Of a stretch of 64,000 nt of DNA, positions 1 through 12,325 are shown one piece after another. Both the position numbers and the translations under genes were made by a program. How positions within the stretch are numbered: the stretch's first letter is position 1; each line of letters opens with the position of its first letter. Under the pieces are notes generated by a model. That model saw only the letters and a list, made by a program, of their open reading frames with translations. It had not been told where the DNA came from and did no database searches. The stretch spans positions 73,835,467 to 73,899,466 of the forward strand of contig OY755246.1 of NCBI GenBank assembly GCA_963576725.1, written 5' to 3'. This DNA comes from Azorinus chamasolen. Its lineage: Eukaryota > Mollusca > Bivalvia > Cardiida > Solecurtidae.

Positions 1-1046
1 CCTATGGAGGAATTGGTTAATAAACTCTTGGACTAGTTCGAAAGTGGGTCATGTGGGGTAAAAAACTAGGTTACTAGGTCATATAGTAGAAAAACCTTGT
101 GAACATTAGGGGTCACATTTGTAGCCAAATCATCTTGAAACTTTATCAGAATGATTGTTTGATAAAATCTTGGACAAGGTTGAAAGTGGGTCATGTGGGG
201 TCAAAAATTAGGTCACTAGGTCAGATATTACAAAAACCTTTAGAACACTCTAGTGGTCACATTTTTTTGTCCAATCTTCATGAAACTTGGCCAGAATGAT
301 TGTCTTGGTAAAATCTCAGAAAGCTTGAAAATTGGCCACGTTGGATAAAAAACTAGGTCACTAGGTCAAATAGTAGGAAAACCTTGTGAATAATCAAGAG
401 GTCACATTTTTAGCCAAATCTTCATTGGTCAGAATGTTTGTCTTGATAAATTCTCGAACAAGTTTGAAAATTGGTCAAGCAGGATTAAAAACTAGGTCAA
501 ATAGTAGGAAAACCGTGTGAACACTCTAGAGGTCACATTTTTAGCCAAATCTTCATGGAACTTGGTCAGAATGATTGTCCTGATAAAATCCTTGACGAGG
601 TTGAAAGTGGGTAATGTGGGGTCAAAAAGTAGGTCACTTGGTCGTATGTTAGAAAAATCTTGTTTACACTCCAGCAGCCTGTTTTAGCCCAATCTTCCTC
701 AAACTTGTTCAGAATGTTTGTCTTGGTGATATCAAGGTTGATTTTGATCATGGGTGGGGTGGGATGAAAAAGTAGGTCACCAGGTCAAATCTTAGAAAAA
801 TCATTCTAGAGGTCACATTTTTAGTCCAATCTTCATTGGTCAGAATGATTGTCTTGATAAAATCTCAGACAAGTTCGAAAATTGGTCACGCGAGGTCAAA
901 ACTAGGTCACTCGGTCAAATAGTAGGAAAACCTTGTGAACACTAGAGGTCACATTTTTGGCCCAATCTTCATGAAACTTTGTCAGAATGATTGTCCTGAT
1001 AAAATGTTGGACCAGTTTGAAAGTGGTTAACGTGGGGTCAAAAAGT
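1..1046 (+). mobile_element. Tandem-core element A1, 5' part cut by window edge
   Basis: About seven imperfect units of roughly 140-150 bases, each with AGGTCACTAGGTCA, a 'gtgaacactctagaggtcac' phrase and 'cttggtcagaatgattgtct'. The same unit fills A2 at 5436-6652. The start lies left of the window and no 3' hairpin is seen, so the copy is incomplete. Short open frames here are repeat shadows. Confidence 0.85.
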
Positions 1047-1235
1047 AATCGCACATTACATGTATTTAGGGATCATTTTATAAATCTTAGATCACCATCA
1101 TTATGTTACAATAACCCTTTCTACACCATTATAGGAGATGTCTGATCAGGGTTTGCACTGTTTGCTTATGATATAACGTAGATATGATTTTACAGTTTCT
1201 GTCATGGCCAAAAGTTCATGTGTCCATGTGCTTTA

Positions 1236-2505
1236 AAGCCGGATTTTTCGAGAAAAATCTCGGCTTATAGTTTGGCGAAACTGGGCGGGCGGCATGCCAT
1301 CGTTAACAAAACTTTAACATTGCTTATAACTTCTGAATTACTTAAGCTAGACCATTCATATTTGGTATGCAGATAGCTTGGGTGAAGGCCTTTCACTTGA
1401 TACAAGGTTACATGAAATCAGGTCAAGGTCACTATTTCGAAAACTTTGCCGTTTTTAACAAACTTTAACATTGCTATAACTTCTGAACTACAAATGCTAG
1501 GCAATTCATCTTTGCTATGCAGATAGCTTGGGCGAAGGCCTTTGACTTGATACAAAGATATATGAAATCAGGTCAAGGTCACTATTTCCAAAACTTTGCT
1601 GCCGTTAACAAAACTTTAACATTGCTTATAACTTCTGAATTACTTAAGCTAGACCATTTATATTTGGTATGCAGATAGCTTCGGTGAAGGTCTTTCACTT
1701 GATACAAGGATACATGAAATCAGGTCAAGGTCAAGGCCACTATTTCCAAAACTTTGCTGTTTTTAACAAACATTAACATTGCTATAACTTCTGAACTTCA
1801 AATGCTAGGCAATTCATATTTGGTATACAGATAGCTCGGGTAAAGGCATTTTACCTGATACAAGGATACATGAAATCAGGTCAAGGTCAAGGTCACTATT
1901 TTGAAAACTTTGCCGTTTTTAACAAACTTTAACATTGCTATAACTTCTGGACTACAAATGCTAGGCAATTCATCTTTGGTATACAAATGGCTTTGGTAAA
2001 GGCCTTTCAGTTGATATAAATATATTTGAAATCAGATCAAGGTCAAGGTCACTATTTTGACAAGTTGACCATCATTGAAAAAAATCAATTTTTTTTTCTT
2101 AAATGCTGAACCTCATAGCCTAGACAATTCATATATGGTATGGAGATAATTTGGTGAAGGCCTTTCAGTTGATACAAGGATACATGAAATTGGGTCAGGG
2201 TCAAGGTCACTATTTTGAAAACTTGACTATTTTTAACAAACTTTAACATTTTGCTATAACTTCTGATCCACAACTGCTAGGCAATTCACCTTTGGTATTC
2301 AGATAGCTTTGGTAAAGACCTTATGGATGACATAAAGATACCTGAAACCAGGTCAAGGTCACTATTTTGAAACATTGGCTGTCATTAAATTGTTGTTATA
2401 ACTTCTGAACTTTATGGGCTAGACAATTTATATTTGGTAACCAGATGGCTTGGGTGAAGGCCTTTCAGTTGATACAAGGATGCATGAAATTGGGTCAAGG
2501 TCAAC
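1236..2505 (+). mobile_element. Tandem-core element N, 5' end plus core, no 3' end
   Basis: It begins with a hairpin, AGCCGGATTTTTCGAG pairing with the CTCGGCT that follows at about 1258-1265. About eight units of roughly 155 bases follow, with phrases 'taacattgctataacttctg' and 'gatagcttgg', and AGGTCAAGGTCA in most units (for example 1420-1431). It ends abruptly near 2505 without the 3' hairpin and CTTGTT terminus of related elements. Confidence 0.8.
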
Positions 2506-2598
2506 ACAAATTAATCTAATAAATATTCATGATGTCATACTTTCTTACATGAATATTTATGTATTTACTTGGCCAGGTAATTAGTTGATTTGTTTTTT

Positions 2599-4115
2599 TA
2601 TACGCCCGTTTGAAAAAACGGGACGTATTATGGAATGGCGCTGTCTGTCCGTCTGGTTGTCTGTCCGTCTGTAACATCTCTAACTCAAGTTCCGCTTGGT
2701 GGATCCTTCCCAAATTTAACCAAAATGTTTATCTAGACATGCTACAGTAGCCTGCCAAGTCCCGGCTCATTTATCCAAGGTCAAGGTCGCTTAATTGGAC
2801 TTATAATTTGCGTTTAGCATTTGCATTAAGCAAAAATGTTAACCTCAATTTATGTGGAACAAGTCCACTTATTTACATAACACTTTGTGATAAAGCTTTG
2901 AAACTTGGAACACTTGTTCACCGTCACAACCTTCACCTGTAGGCAAGAGTAAATAACTCTGTCAAGCATTTTGACTGAATTATGTCCCTTTTTAACTTAG
3001 AATTTTTGGTTACGGCTTTGTTAAAGTCCATTTATTTACATAACCCTTTGAGATAAAGCTTTTAAACTTAGAACACTTGTTCACCGTCACAACCTTCACC
3101 TGTAGGCAAGAGAAAATAACTCTGTCAAGCATTTTGACCGAATTATGCCCCTTTTTAACTTAGAATTTTTGGTTAAGGCTTTGTTAAAGTCCATTTATTT
3201 ACATAACCCTTTGAGATAAAGCTTTTAAACTTTTAACACTTGTTCACCATCACAATCTTAACCTGTAGACAAGAGTACATAACTCTTTCAAGCATTTTGA
3301 CAGAATCATTCCCCTTTTTAACTTAGAATTTATGGTAAAGGCTTTGTTAAAGTCCATTTATTTACATAACCCTTTGAGATAAAGCTTTTAACCTTGGAAC
3401 ACTTGTTCACCATCACAAGCTTTACCTGTAGGCAAGAGAACATAACTCTGTCCAACATTTTGAAAGAATTATGCCCCCTTTTAATTTAGAATTTATGGTA
3501 AAGGCTTTGTTAAAGTCCATTTATTTACATAACCCTTTGAGATAAAGCTTTTAACCTTGGAACACTTGTTCACCATCACAAGCTTTACCTGTAGGCAAGA
3601 GTACATAACTCTGTCCAACATTTTGAAAGAATTATGCCCCCTTTTAACTTAGAAATTTTGGTTAAAGTTTTGGTTAAAGTCCACTTATTTACATAACCCT
3701 TTTAGATTAAGCTTTTAAACTTGGAACACTTGCTCACCATCACAAGCTTCACCTGTAGGCAAGAGTACATAACGCTGTCTAACATTTTGACATAATTATG
3801 ACGCTTTTTAGCTTGGAATTTTGGGTTAAGGTTTTAGTTAAAGTCCACTTATTTACATAATCTTTTCAGATAAAGCTTTTAAACTTGAAACATTTGTTCA
3901 CCATCACAAATTCAGCTTCATCTCAAGCATTTAGACACAATTATGGCACTTTTTAATTTAGAATTTTTGGTTAAGGTTTTTTGTTAAAGTATGCCTATTT
4001 ACAACCTTGAAACTTGGTCGCAAAATTAGAATTTGAATTTAGCAAATACGTTAACCCCAGTTTATGTTGAACAAAACCTCGACGGGCGTATATTGTGCCC
4101 ACTGGCACTCTTGTT
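2599..4115 (+). mobile_element. Tandem-core element K (HINE-like), complete
   Basis: 5' stem TATACGCCCGTTTGAAAAAA with the complement CGGGACGTAT, then a GTCTGTCCGTCTGGTTGTC tract, then about seven units spaced 162 bases ('aagtccatttatttacataa' near 2863, 3025, 3187 and so on). The 3' end has GACGGGCGTATA, complementary to the 5' stem, then a small hairpin TGCCCACTGGCA and CTCTTGTT. Confidence 0.88.
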
Positions 4116-4384
4116 TAGTCTGTATTTATTATTTGAAGTATTGATACTTTGAATGATACATTGAAAATTAAAATGCAATCGAAGAAATTCAGAGTGACAC
4201 AAATAGTTTCTTGGTACTGTAATACTATGATTTTGTGCCTCACCAAGGTTGAAATATGACATTTTTTCATTAAACTCAAATGGACTATCCTGATGGTTCT
4301 GAACACACTGTCTGCACTGCATTTTTCTGCCTTCTATATAGACTGTAGAGCTATTCATACTTCAAATGCCATTTGTCGCAAAGA

Positions 4385-4693
4385 GTTTTTTTGTGATCAC
4401 CCGGCGTTCGGCCATCAGCAATTGCTTTAAACGACACCTCCTCTGACACCACAAGGCAGAATGTAACCAAACTTTACAAAAGTGCTTGATCTTTGTATCA
4501 TGCTCTATAAAAAATGTTAAAAGATGCTGAATTCATGTAAAAAAATAATAATCTTTAAACATCTTCTTCTCCAACACCAGTGATCAGAATTTAAAGATGT
4601 TTGATAGATATAGACACCCTGTGACCCTCTACCAAAATTGTTAAAATTATAAAAAAAAAAAACATGGCCACCAGCGGCGTGACTAGATTTCCT
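4385..4693 (+). mobile_element. Left half of relic element R2, split by element X
   Basis: Degenerate core units resemble the R copy at 29555-30093 ('catggccaccagcggcgtg...actagatttcc'). The matching right half continues at 12400. The junction with X falls inside the phrase 'gctagatttcctgatataac', which is intact at 29703-29722. Confidence 0.65.
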
Positions 4694-4886
4694 TATATGA
4701 GCCAATATATAATTTGGGCAGATTTTGAAATCAATTTTTTGAAAAATTAAAGGTGTTTCCCCTTGAAAGTTTTGTTGATTTCTAGGTACTTTGTTGTTTA
4801 AGTGACACTAAAATTGTAAAATGCACCCTAAATTTATTCGTCTTTAAAACTTTATATGACTTTATGACGATGACTCTCAAGCACAT

Positions 4887-5429
4887 GTCATTGCAGTAAC
4901 AAAAATGAAAACAATGACTATAAAAGCATGTGGTTCATTTAAAGTAATTTATTACATTATATCTCTTATGTATGCAATATTTGAATAGATGAACATATAA
5001 CAACCTTTTTTTCCATATATATTAATGAGAAATTTTGAATCCTTGCATGATGCGATAAAACCAATACAATTACAAATATAACAATTAGTGTTATAATCAT
5101 TATTACACTTGCTTAACCTAGAATAATGCTATAATTATCAACAAATAATGAATCAGACAAATATTCAAACATGTTTCAGCTTTTTTGTCATCATTCTTTA
5201 CTCATGTTATTGCAAGGACACCCTTGTTATTGCAAAGACATTTACTGTAACTGCAATGACAAACTGACAATAAAATTTATTTTTGCTATCTTTTATTTGC
5301 AAATTGTCTAAAATAACGCACAAACTGTTAACAACACGTTCAGCAATTTCAATTCTAAACTATATCAAGTAATTTTACAAAAAGATTTTAATGGACATTG
5401 AAAAAAGATTCCAGCGTGACTGCAATGAC
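4887..5429. repeat. Left cluster of GTYATTGCAATRAC palindromes in X
   Basis: Copies at 4887-4900, 5206-5219, 5226-5239, 5247-5260 and 5416-5429, each within two or three mismatches of a perfect palindrome centred on TGCA. The next copy, at 6653-6666, is separated only by inserted element A2. Clustered subterminal motifs of this kind are often transposase binding sites; that role is an inference. Confidence 0.7.
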
Positions 5430-5435
5430 ATTTTT

Positions 5436-6652
5436 AGCTCACCTGAGCAAAGCTCAGGGTGAGCTTTTGGGATACTTGAATGTCCGGCGTCCGTCGTGCG
5501 TCGTGCGTCGTGCGTCGTCAACAATTGGCTTGTGAACACTCTAGTGGTCACAATTGTAGTCCAATCTTCATGAATCTTGGTCAGAATGAATGTCTTGATA
5601 AAATCTCAGACAAGTTCGAAAGTGGGTCAAGTTGGGTTAAAAACTAGGTCACGAGGTCAAATAGTAGGAAAACCTTGTGAACCCTCTACAGGTCACATTT
5701 TGAGCCCAATTTTCATGAAACTTGGTCAGAATGATTGTCTTGATAAAATCTCGGAGGAGTTTGAAAAGTGGGTCATGTGGGGTAAAAAACTAGGTCACTA
5801 GGTCAAACAGTAGAAAAACCTTGTGAACACTCTAGTGGTCACAATTTTAGTCCAATCTTCATGAAACTTGGTCAGAATGAATGTCTTGATAAAATCTTGG
5901 ATGAGTTTGAAAGTGGGTCAAGTGGAGTTAAAAACTAGGTCACTAGGTCAAACAGTAGAAAAACCTTGTGAACACTCTAGTGGTCACAATTTTAGTCCAA
6001 TCTTCATGAAACTTGGTCAGAATGAATGTCTTGATAAAATCTTGGACGAGTTTGAAAGTGGGTCAAGTGGGGTTAAAAACTAGGTCACTAGGTCAAACAG
6101 TAGAAAAACCTTGTGAACACTCTAGTGGTCACATTTTTTGTCCAATCTTCATGAAACTTAGTCATAATGATTGTCTTGATAAAATCTTGGACAAGTTTGA
6201 AAGTGGGTTATGTGAGGTCAAAAAGTAGGTCACTGGGTCATATCTTAGAGAAATCTAGTTTACACTCCAGTGGCCACATTTTTAGCCCAGTCTTCCTCAA
6301 ACTTTCTCAGAGTGTTTGTCTTGGTGATATCAAGGTTGAGTGTGATCATGGGTTGGGTGGGAATAAAATGTAGGTCACTAGGTTAAATCTTTGAAAAAAT
6401 ACTTTAGAGGGCACATTTTAGCCCAATCTTCATTGGTCAGAATCATTGTTTTGATCAAATCAATAGACTAAATTTTTGAAACTCTTGTTCTGCAGAACCA
6501 CTGCTCATGATTCACTGCTCATGATCCACTATCAACATTGTTCATATATTGCCCCTAAGGTCAATATTGACCCTAACCATGGGCTACCCAGACAAAATCT
6601 TAAATCTATGGTAATCAGGTGAGCGATTAAGGGCCATCTTGGCCCTCTTGTT
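5436..6652 (+). mobile_element. Tandem-core element A2 (HINE-like), complete
   Basis: 5' hairpin AGCTCACCTGAGC / GCTCAGGGTGAGCT after a T run, a CGTCCGTCGTGCGTCGTGCG tract, then about six units of 145 bases. The 3' end has AGGTGAGCG (complement of the 5' stem), the hairpin AGGGCCATCTTGGCCCT and CTTGTT. Left flank 'gcaatgacattttt' and right flank 'gttattgcaatgac' are X sequence. Repeat-shadow frames recur every 145 bases. Confidence 0.9.
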
Positions 6653-8140
6653 GTTATTGCAATGACTTGCATAATCTTAAGCTGATAAAATCAACCCTAT
6701 GCCAGACTTAAATGCCCCACATTATAATGTTCTTTTCAAATTCATACTTTCCCTCATGAATATTTTTAAAAAAAACTCTGCCCACTGTGAATATTTTATC
6801 ATTTTTCATTGCGCTACATAAAACAAAGGAATTAATTACCAGAGTCAAGAGATGGTCTGATCCATAATATTTCAATAAGTAAATTGAGCAAACCCTGATC
6901 AGGCAGATTCTAGAGGAGCTTTCTGATCTTGATCTTTTCTGTTGAAAGGGGTGTTAATGTTTTATAATGAGGGGAAGGGTTAAAGATAATAAATTTATGA
7001 ACAACAACAATGCACATTATATTTCAACGTTGCCTTAGACTGACTTTTATTTAAATTAATTTATTTTTGATAATAGAATAACTTTTGATAGCTGAGAATA
7101 AAGCAAACAAAAAATATTTACAATGCATTACATGGCTAGCAGGGTAAACCCAAAGTACACAGGTGTTGCAAGATAATGCTTGGTCTAGGGCATGATTTGA
7201 AAATAATGCTGGCATATGTGGTTAGATGCAGCAAACCAATGTTCAGCATTTTTGTTTTTAACCCTTCTCATGCTACAGTTTATAGAGAATGTTAGCCACT
7301 TTTATTATAGTGTCCTCAACAAAGTCATTTTCTTAAAAGTAAGATAGTTTTGTTTCTTCAGTTAAAAGTTAAGACTGGGATAAGACAGAGTTTATACAAA
7401 AAATGCCTTTAAACTACTCTTTAAAGTCACATTTTGAAACAGTTGTGATAAATGGAGCATTTGCTCCAAAGGAGCCTATGCTCTTTTTATCACAATGGTT
7501 TCAAGACTACAATATATATATATCCTGAAAATTCCCTTCTATCCAGGAAATGCTCCTTTCCAGTAGATTCATTCATAACATTTGAGTCTAAAAATAGCAT
7601 ATCAGGCAATGGGATAACCCTTAATTATCTTTCAATTGAACCCTTTCACTCATGAGTTATAATTCTGGTAAAACTCTGCCAGCTGTACATATTTAATTAC
7701 ATATACCTTTTATGGGGGTATATAGAGCAAAGAATTTTAATCGGAGTTGACCCTGATCTGGAAGCTTCCTTACATTAAAAAATAACACTTATGTAAAATC
7801 TTAGATGTCTTGACATTTAATGAACTTGTTATGAAACTCCATGGATTTTTTTTTATCACATAACTTCATTTGTTTATGAGTTAATAAAGCCAACACATAT
7901 TTTTTATATTAACCATTTGGCATATATAAATGATGTGATGTCATTAAAAGCAGTATGGCACGACATCATACAATGCTGAAAAATACAGCATTTTTTTTCA
8001 TTTAAAACTTTGGAGCTCTTTTTTAAGACGTGCATGATAAGAGAAACTTACACTCATCATCACTTCTTATCACATTATCACCTCTTATCAAATTTTATTT
8101 AACTCATTCAAGAAATGCTATAAAGCTTGCCAGATGCTTG
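6653..8140. other. Interior of X without recognised features
   Basis: AT-rich sequence with no long open frame. The only structures noticed are a worn T-type motif near 6895-6945 and an imperfect hairpin at 7437-7504 (GGAGCATTTGCTCC within arms ending in 'tgaaac' and 'gtttca'), related to S1. Confidence 0.5.
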
Positions 8141-8145
8141 CTCAA

Positions 8146-8366
8146 CTCATTCTCTCCTAGACTATTTTTAGACCCAGCCTCTTTGAACTAATCTACCGAA
8201 ATGGAGCATTAACTATAGAAAAGGAGAATTTTAGAATTGCATAGTTTTGAAACCATTGCGATAAATAGAGAATTTGCTCCTATGGAGCAAATGCTCTGTT
8301 TATCACAATGGTTTCAAAGAATGAGTTTTACAGACGGGCAAAAAGGTGTCATTAGGAGAGAATGGG
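8146..8366. mobile_element. MITE S1 with strong central palindrome
   Basis: Ends CATTCTCTCCTA and TAGGAGAGAATG are inverted. In the centre (about 8247-8319) is a palindrome over 70 bases long: TTTGAAACCATTG at the left arm, ATTTGCTCC TA TGGAGCAAAT at the turn, CAATGGTTTCAAA at the right arm. A reverse-oriented relative is at 54211-54370. Confidence 0.65.
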
Positions 8367-8579
8367 CTAATAACATTTTCTTGAATTTGTTTATTAAAAG
8401 TTGTTATGAAGTGACAATCCATGTAAGATCCTCAATGTAGCTATAGCTTCAGGACTGGATTGGCATATATCTATTGGTCATCATGGTTAATATGGGTTCA
8501 AATGATATGTGACCGATTAAAAATATCCAAGCTCCTAATTAGAATTGACAGGCTGTTCAGTAATACACTACTTGCTTAA

Positions 8580-8844
8580 CCCTTTCCTCATATAAACATG
8601 TTTTCACGCATTTGCAAACAGAGTAGACCTAGATCAGACAGTTCCTAGGAGCCGTTTGATCAGGGTCTGCTCTGTTATTTTAAGTGTTATTTTTTAATGC
8701 TAATAGAATTTGATAGATGTGTTTCTTTACCTTCTAGAATGATTCCAATGTTCCACCTTCAGTATTTCATTATATTATTTGATCCATAAATATTCAGTAG
8801 GTACATGTATTGAAATTGCAAATAAATATAGAACAGGGAAAGGG
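8580..8844. mobile_element. TTAA MITE T1 (piggyBac-like)
   Basis: TTAA on both sides (8576-8579, 8845-8848). The ends CCCTTTCCTCAT and GGGAAAGGG are inverted. Inside is a foldback arm pair around 8618-8675 (GCAAACAGAGTAGACC ... GGGTCTGCTCTGTT). The TTAA target and CCC start fit piggyBac-type MITEs; no transposase is present. Confidence 0.7.
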
Positions 8845-8901
8845 TTAATCCAAAGACCTATTAATGTCCATCATAGCTCAACGACAACAATTGTTATTTA
8901 A

Positions 8902-9127
8902 CCCTTTCCCTGTTCTATGCTTGTTACAAATTTCAATACCTACTAAATATTCATGGACAAATTAGTTGTAATGAAATATGGAAAGTGGAACACTGTAGCC
9001 ATTTTAGAAAGTACAGAAACAGATCTATCCAATTCCTTTAGCAAACAGAGCAGACCATATAGGAGCCTTCTGATCTGGGTCTACTCTGTTTGCAGGTGCA
9101 TAAAACATGTTTATATGAGGGAACGTA
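8902..9127. mobile_element. TTAA MITE T2, inverted relative to T1
   Basis: TTAA at 8898-8901 and 9128-9131. Same family as T1 but in the opposite direction: it starts with the GTTCTATG side and ends with the 'catgtttatatgaggga' side. T1 and T2 form a head-to-head pair 50 bases apart. Confidence 0.68.
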
Positions 9128-9285
9128 TTAATACACAATGTCTTACAATATCCAGCCTTCAAACTGACTTTGAGAAAGAGAAAACTGTATTTATTCCATA
9201 TATTTATCTTACATGCATATCTGCAGCGCTATTCTTGTAGTAAAATAACAAAAAATAATGAAGAAAATGTAAAAGAACTAGAAAT

Positions 9286-9538
9286 GTCATCGCAATAACA
9301 AATCCTGTCATTGCAATAACAAATTTCTTAAAAAATCCCATCTTACATAAATTTTCAACAAACATGCACATTTTAATTTATTATGCATATTTACTTGCAT
9401 ATTTCTGTTGAATAATTCCAACTGAAATGAAAATTATAAAGATAATAACAATACAATGCTGTATTGTCATTGCAATAACAAATCCTGTCATTGCAGTCAC
9501 AAAATGAGTGTTATTGCAATGAGTGTTATTGCAATGAC
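9286..9538. repeat. Right cluster of GTYATTGCAATRAC palindromes in X
   Basis: Copies at 9286-9299, 9307-9320, 9466-9479, 9487-9500, 9510-9523 and 9525-9538, with a further one at 11488-11501 beyond element I. They mirror the left cluster of the same 7.7-kb element. Confidence 0.7.
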
Positions 9539-9743
9539 GCATTCTCATATTTACCTCAACTTTTGGTGCTGATCTCTGACCTAGCCATACTTTGATATGT
9601 TTATAACATAAACATTCATATTTATAACCTATATGCACTTTAAAATGCAAGCTATGATTTAAAACATCTCTGTAATATGTGTTACATAAATGACAGATTT
9701 CAAAAATACTCGCTCACATACTTAACTTAAATAATCTTGTTTT

Positions 9744-11357
9744 TATGCCCCCCAGATCAAATCTGGGGGGCATATTGTTTTTGCCCTGTCTGTTTGTCTG
9801 TTTGTCTGTTTGTTTGTCAGCAACTTTAACATTGGTCATAACTTTTGAGCCAGTACAGATAGAGACTTGATATTTGGTATGCATATGTATCTCATTAAGC
9901 CGCACATTATGAGGGGTGAAATGTCAAGGTCAAGGTCATCCTTCAAGGTCAGAGGTCAAATATATGGGTCAAATCACCGACTTTAACATTGGCCATAACT
10001 TTTAGACCAGTAGAGATAGAGATTTGATATTTGGCATGCTTGTGTATCTCATGAAGCCGCACATTTTGAACGGTGATATGTCAAGGTCAAGGTCATCCTT
10101 CAGGGTCAAAGGTCAAATTGTCTGTTTATTGTCTGTAACTTTAACGCAACCTTAACATTGGTCATAACATTTGAGCCAGTACAGATAGAGACTTGATATT
10201 TGGTATGTATATGTATCTCATAAAGCCGCACATTTTGAGGGGTGACATGTTAAGGTCAAGGTCATCCTTCAAGGTCAGAGGTCAAATATATGGGTCAATT
10301 CACCGACTTTAACATTGGCCATAACTTTTGGACCAGTAGAGATAGAGACTTGATATTTGGCATGCATGTGTATCTCATGAAGCTGCACATTTTGAGGGGT
10401 GAAATGTCAAGGTCAAGGTCATCTTTCAGGGTCAAAGGTCAAATTGTCTGTTTCTTTGTCTGTAACTTTAACATTGGTCATAACTTTTGAGCCAGTATAG
10501 CTAGTGACTTGATATTTGGCGTGCATATGTATCTCATAAAGCCGCACATTTTGAGTGGTGACATGTCAAGGTCAAGGTCATCTTTAAAGGTCAGAGGTCA
10601 AACACATGGGTCAAATCACTGACTTTAATGTTGGTCATAACTTTTAAGCAAGTACAGATAGAGACTTGATATTTGGCATGCAAATGTATCTCATAAAGCC
10701 GCACATTTTGAGAGGTGACATGTCAAGGTCAAGGTCATCCTCAAAGGGCAGAGGTCAAACATGGGTCAAATCACTGACTTTAACATTGGCCATAACTTTT
10801 GAACCAGTACAGATAGAGACTTGATATGTGGCATGCTTGTGTATCTCATGAAGCTGCACAGTGTGAGGGGTGAAATGTCAAGGTCATCCTTCAGGGTCAA
10901 AGGTCACCAACTTCAAATTGGCCATAACTTTTGAACCATTAGAGATAAAGTCTTGATATTTGGTATGCATGTGTATCTCATGAAGCTGCACATTTTGGGG
11001 ATGACATTTAAAGGTCAAGGTCATCTTTCAGGGTCAAAGGTCACCGACTATAACATTTGCCATAACTTTTGAACCAGTAGAGATACAGACTTGATAGTTG
11101 GTATATGTGTGTTTCTCATTTGGCTGCACAGTTTGAGGGGAACATGTCAAGGTCAAGGTCATCCTTCATGGTCAAAGGTCACCAACTTTTACATTGGTCA
11201 TAACTTTTGAACCAGTAGAGATACAGACTTGATATGTGATATGCATGTGCACCTCATGAAGCTGCACAGTTTGAGGGGTGACATGTCAAGATCAAGGTCA
11301 TCCCTTAGGGTCAAATATCATATCGAGGGGGCATAGTGTTTCACAAACACATCTTGT
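9744..11357 (+). mobile_element. Tandem-core element I (HINE-like), complete
   Basis: 5' stem TATGCCCCCCAGATC / GATCTGGGGGGCATA, then a GTCTGTTTGTCTG tract, then about nine units of roughly 155 bases ('acttgatatttggcatgc', 'ctcatgaagccgcacatttt') with repeated AAGGTCAAGGTCATCC and AGGTCAGAGGTCA. The 3' end has GGGGGCATA, complementary to the 5' stem, the hairpin GTGTTTCACAAACAC and ATCTTGTTT. Confidence 0.9.
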
Positions 11358-11812
11358 TTGAAACTATTTTCACACCATGCTTATAACATGGTGGCAACCA
11401 TTTAGTGGTGAACAATCTTCTTCTTGAGGGTAATTGTCTCCCTTGAATGTGTGCTTTAATGGTAGAACTCCACCATATTATAACATTGTTACTGCAATGA
11501 CGTGGGTCTGAGGGACAAAGTTCAAAGTGTATTTTGAGTGCCATAAATGCTATTTACTGACTATATTTGCTCTTTACAATGCAGTTAAATGTTGATATTT
11601 ATTATATTCACCATTATTATTTTGAAAACCACATTTTCTCTCATTGAAATAGAGATCTGAATGTATAATTTTAGATTTGGGACATGACTTTTACCTATAA
11701 ATTGATACCAAAATTTGGAACAGCTGTTCAATTAATTCCTCAAATTCATTTTTTATCACTATTTTACTAGCTTGCCTTGATATATACACATTCTATGAGG
11801 AACTTTCTTTAC

Positions 11813-12325
11813 CAGCGATTTTTTTCCTGGGATTGTGAATGGGTCCGGTACCTCTTAAATTGTGAAATATTAGCGTGGTTTTGTCAAAAATTGTGAAAAA
11901 AGTATCGGTGTTTTTACAAAAATTGTGAAAATTTGGATAGGTGGTTAAATGCACATTTTTACCAATTGAATCACCTTTTGAAAGAATTTTCGGCCGAATA
12001 TAAATTTGAGGACCGAGACGCATACGTTTTATTCATATTCTTGTAAAAGCGTCCGAGACGTGCAAAGAAAAGTGATACAAAATTCGAATACCTTGGACTT
12101 TATCCCGAGAAACCGTTTGAGATACAAAACTTTGCAAAGGGGAATATAGCAATGTAAATATTGGTAAAAAATCAGTGTAAGTACAAAGTAAAAGGCCGAT
12201 TGTGAAATAATTCAACAGCTTTGTGAATGGGTCCAACGGACCCTGCTTGTAAATTGTGAAGGTCCGTTTCAAATTGTGACAGGGTCCGTTTTACGGTACC
12301 AGTTACATAGGGAAAAAAATCGCTG
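11813..12325. mobile_element. Small TIR element starting CAGCGATTTTTTTCC
   Basis: Left end CAGCGATTTTTTTCC, right end GGAAAAAAATCGCTG, 513 bases, with TTTAC on both sides (11808-11812 and 12326-12330). Internally there are repeated 'aattgtgaa' and 'gggtcc' words. The 5-base duplication does not settle the superfamily. Opposite-strand frames here are not convincing genes. Confidence 0.65.

Noticed and set aside
5577..6373. Repeated frames starting MVRMNVLIKSW
   Set aside because: Shadows of the 145-base unit of A2.
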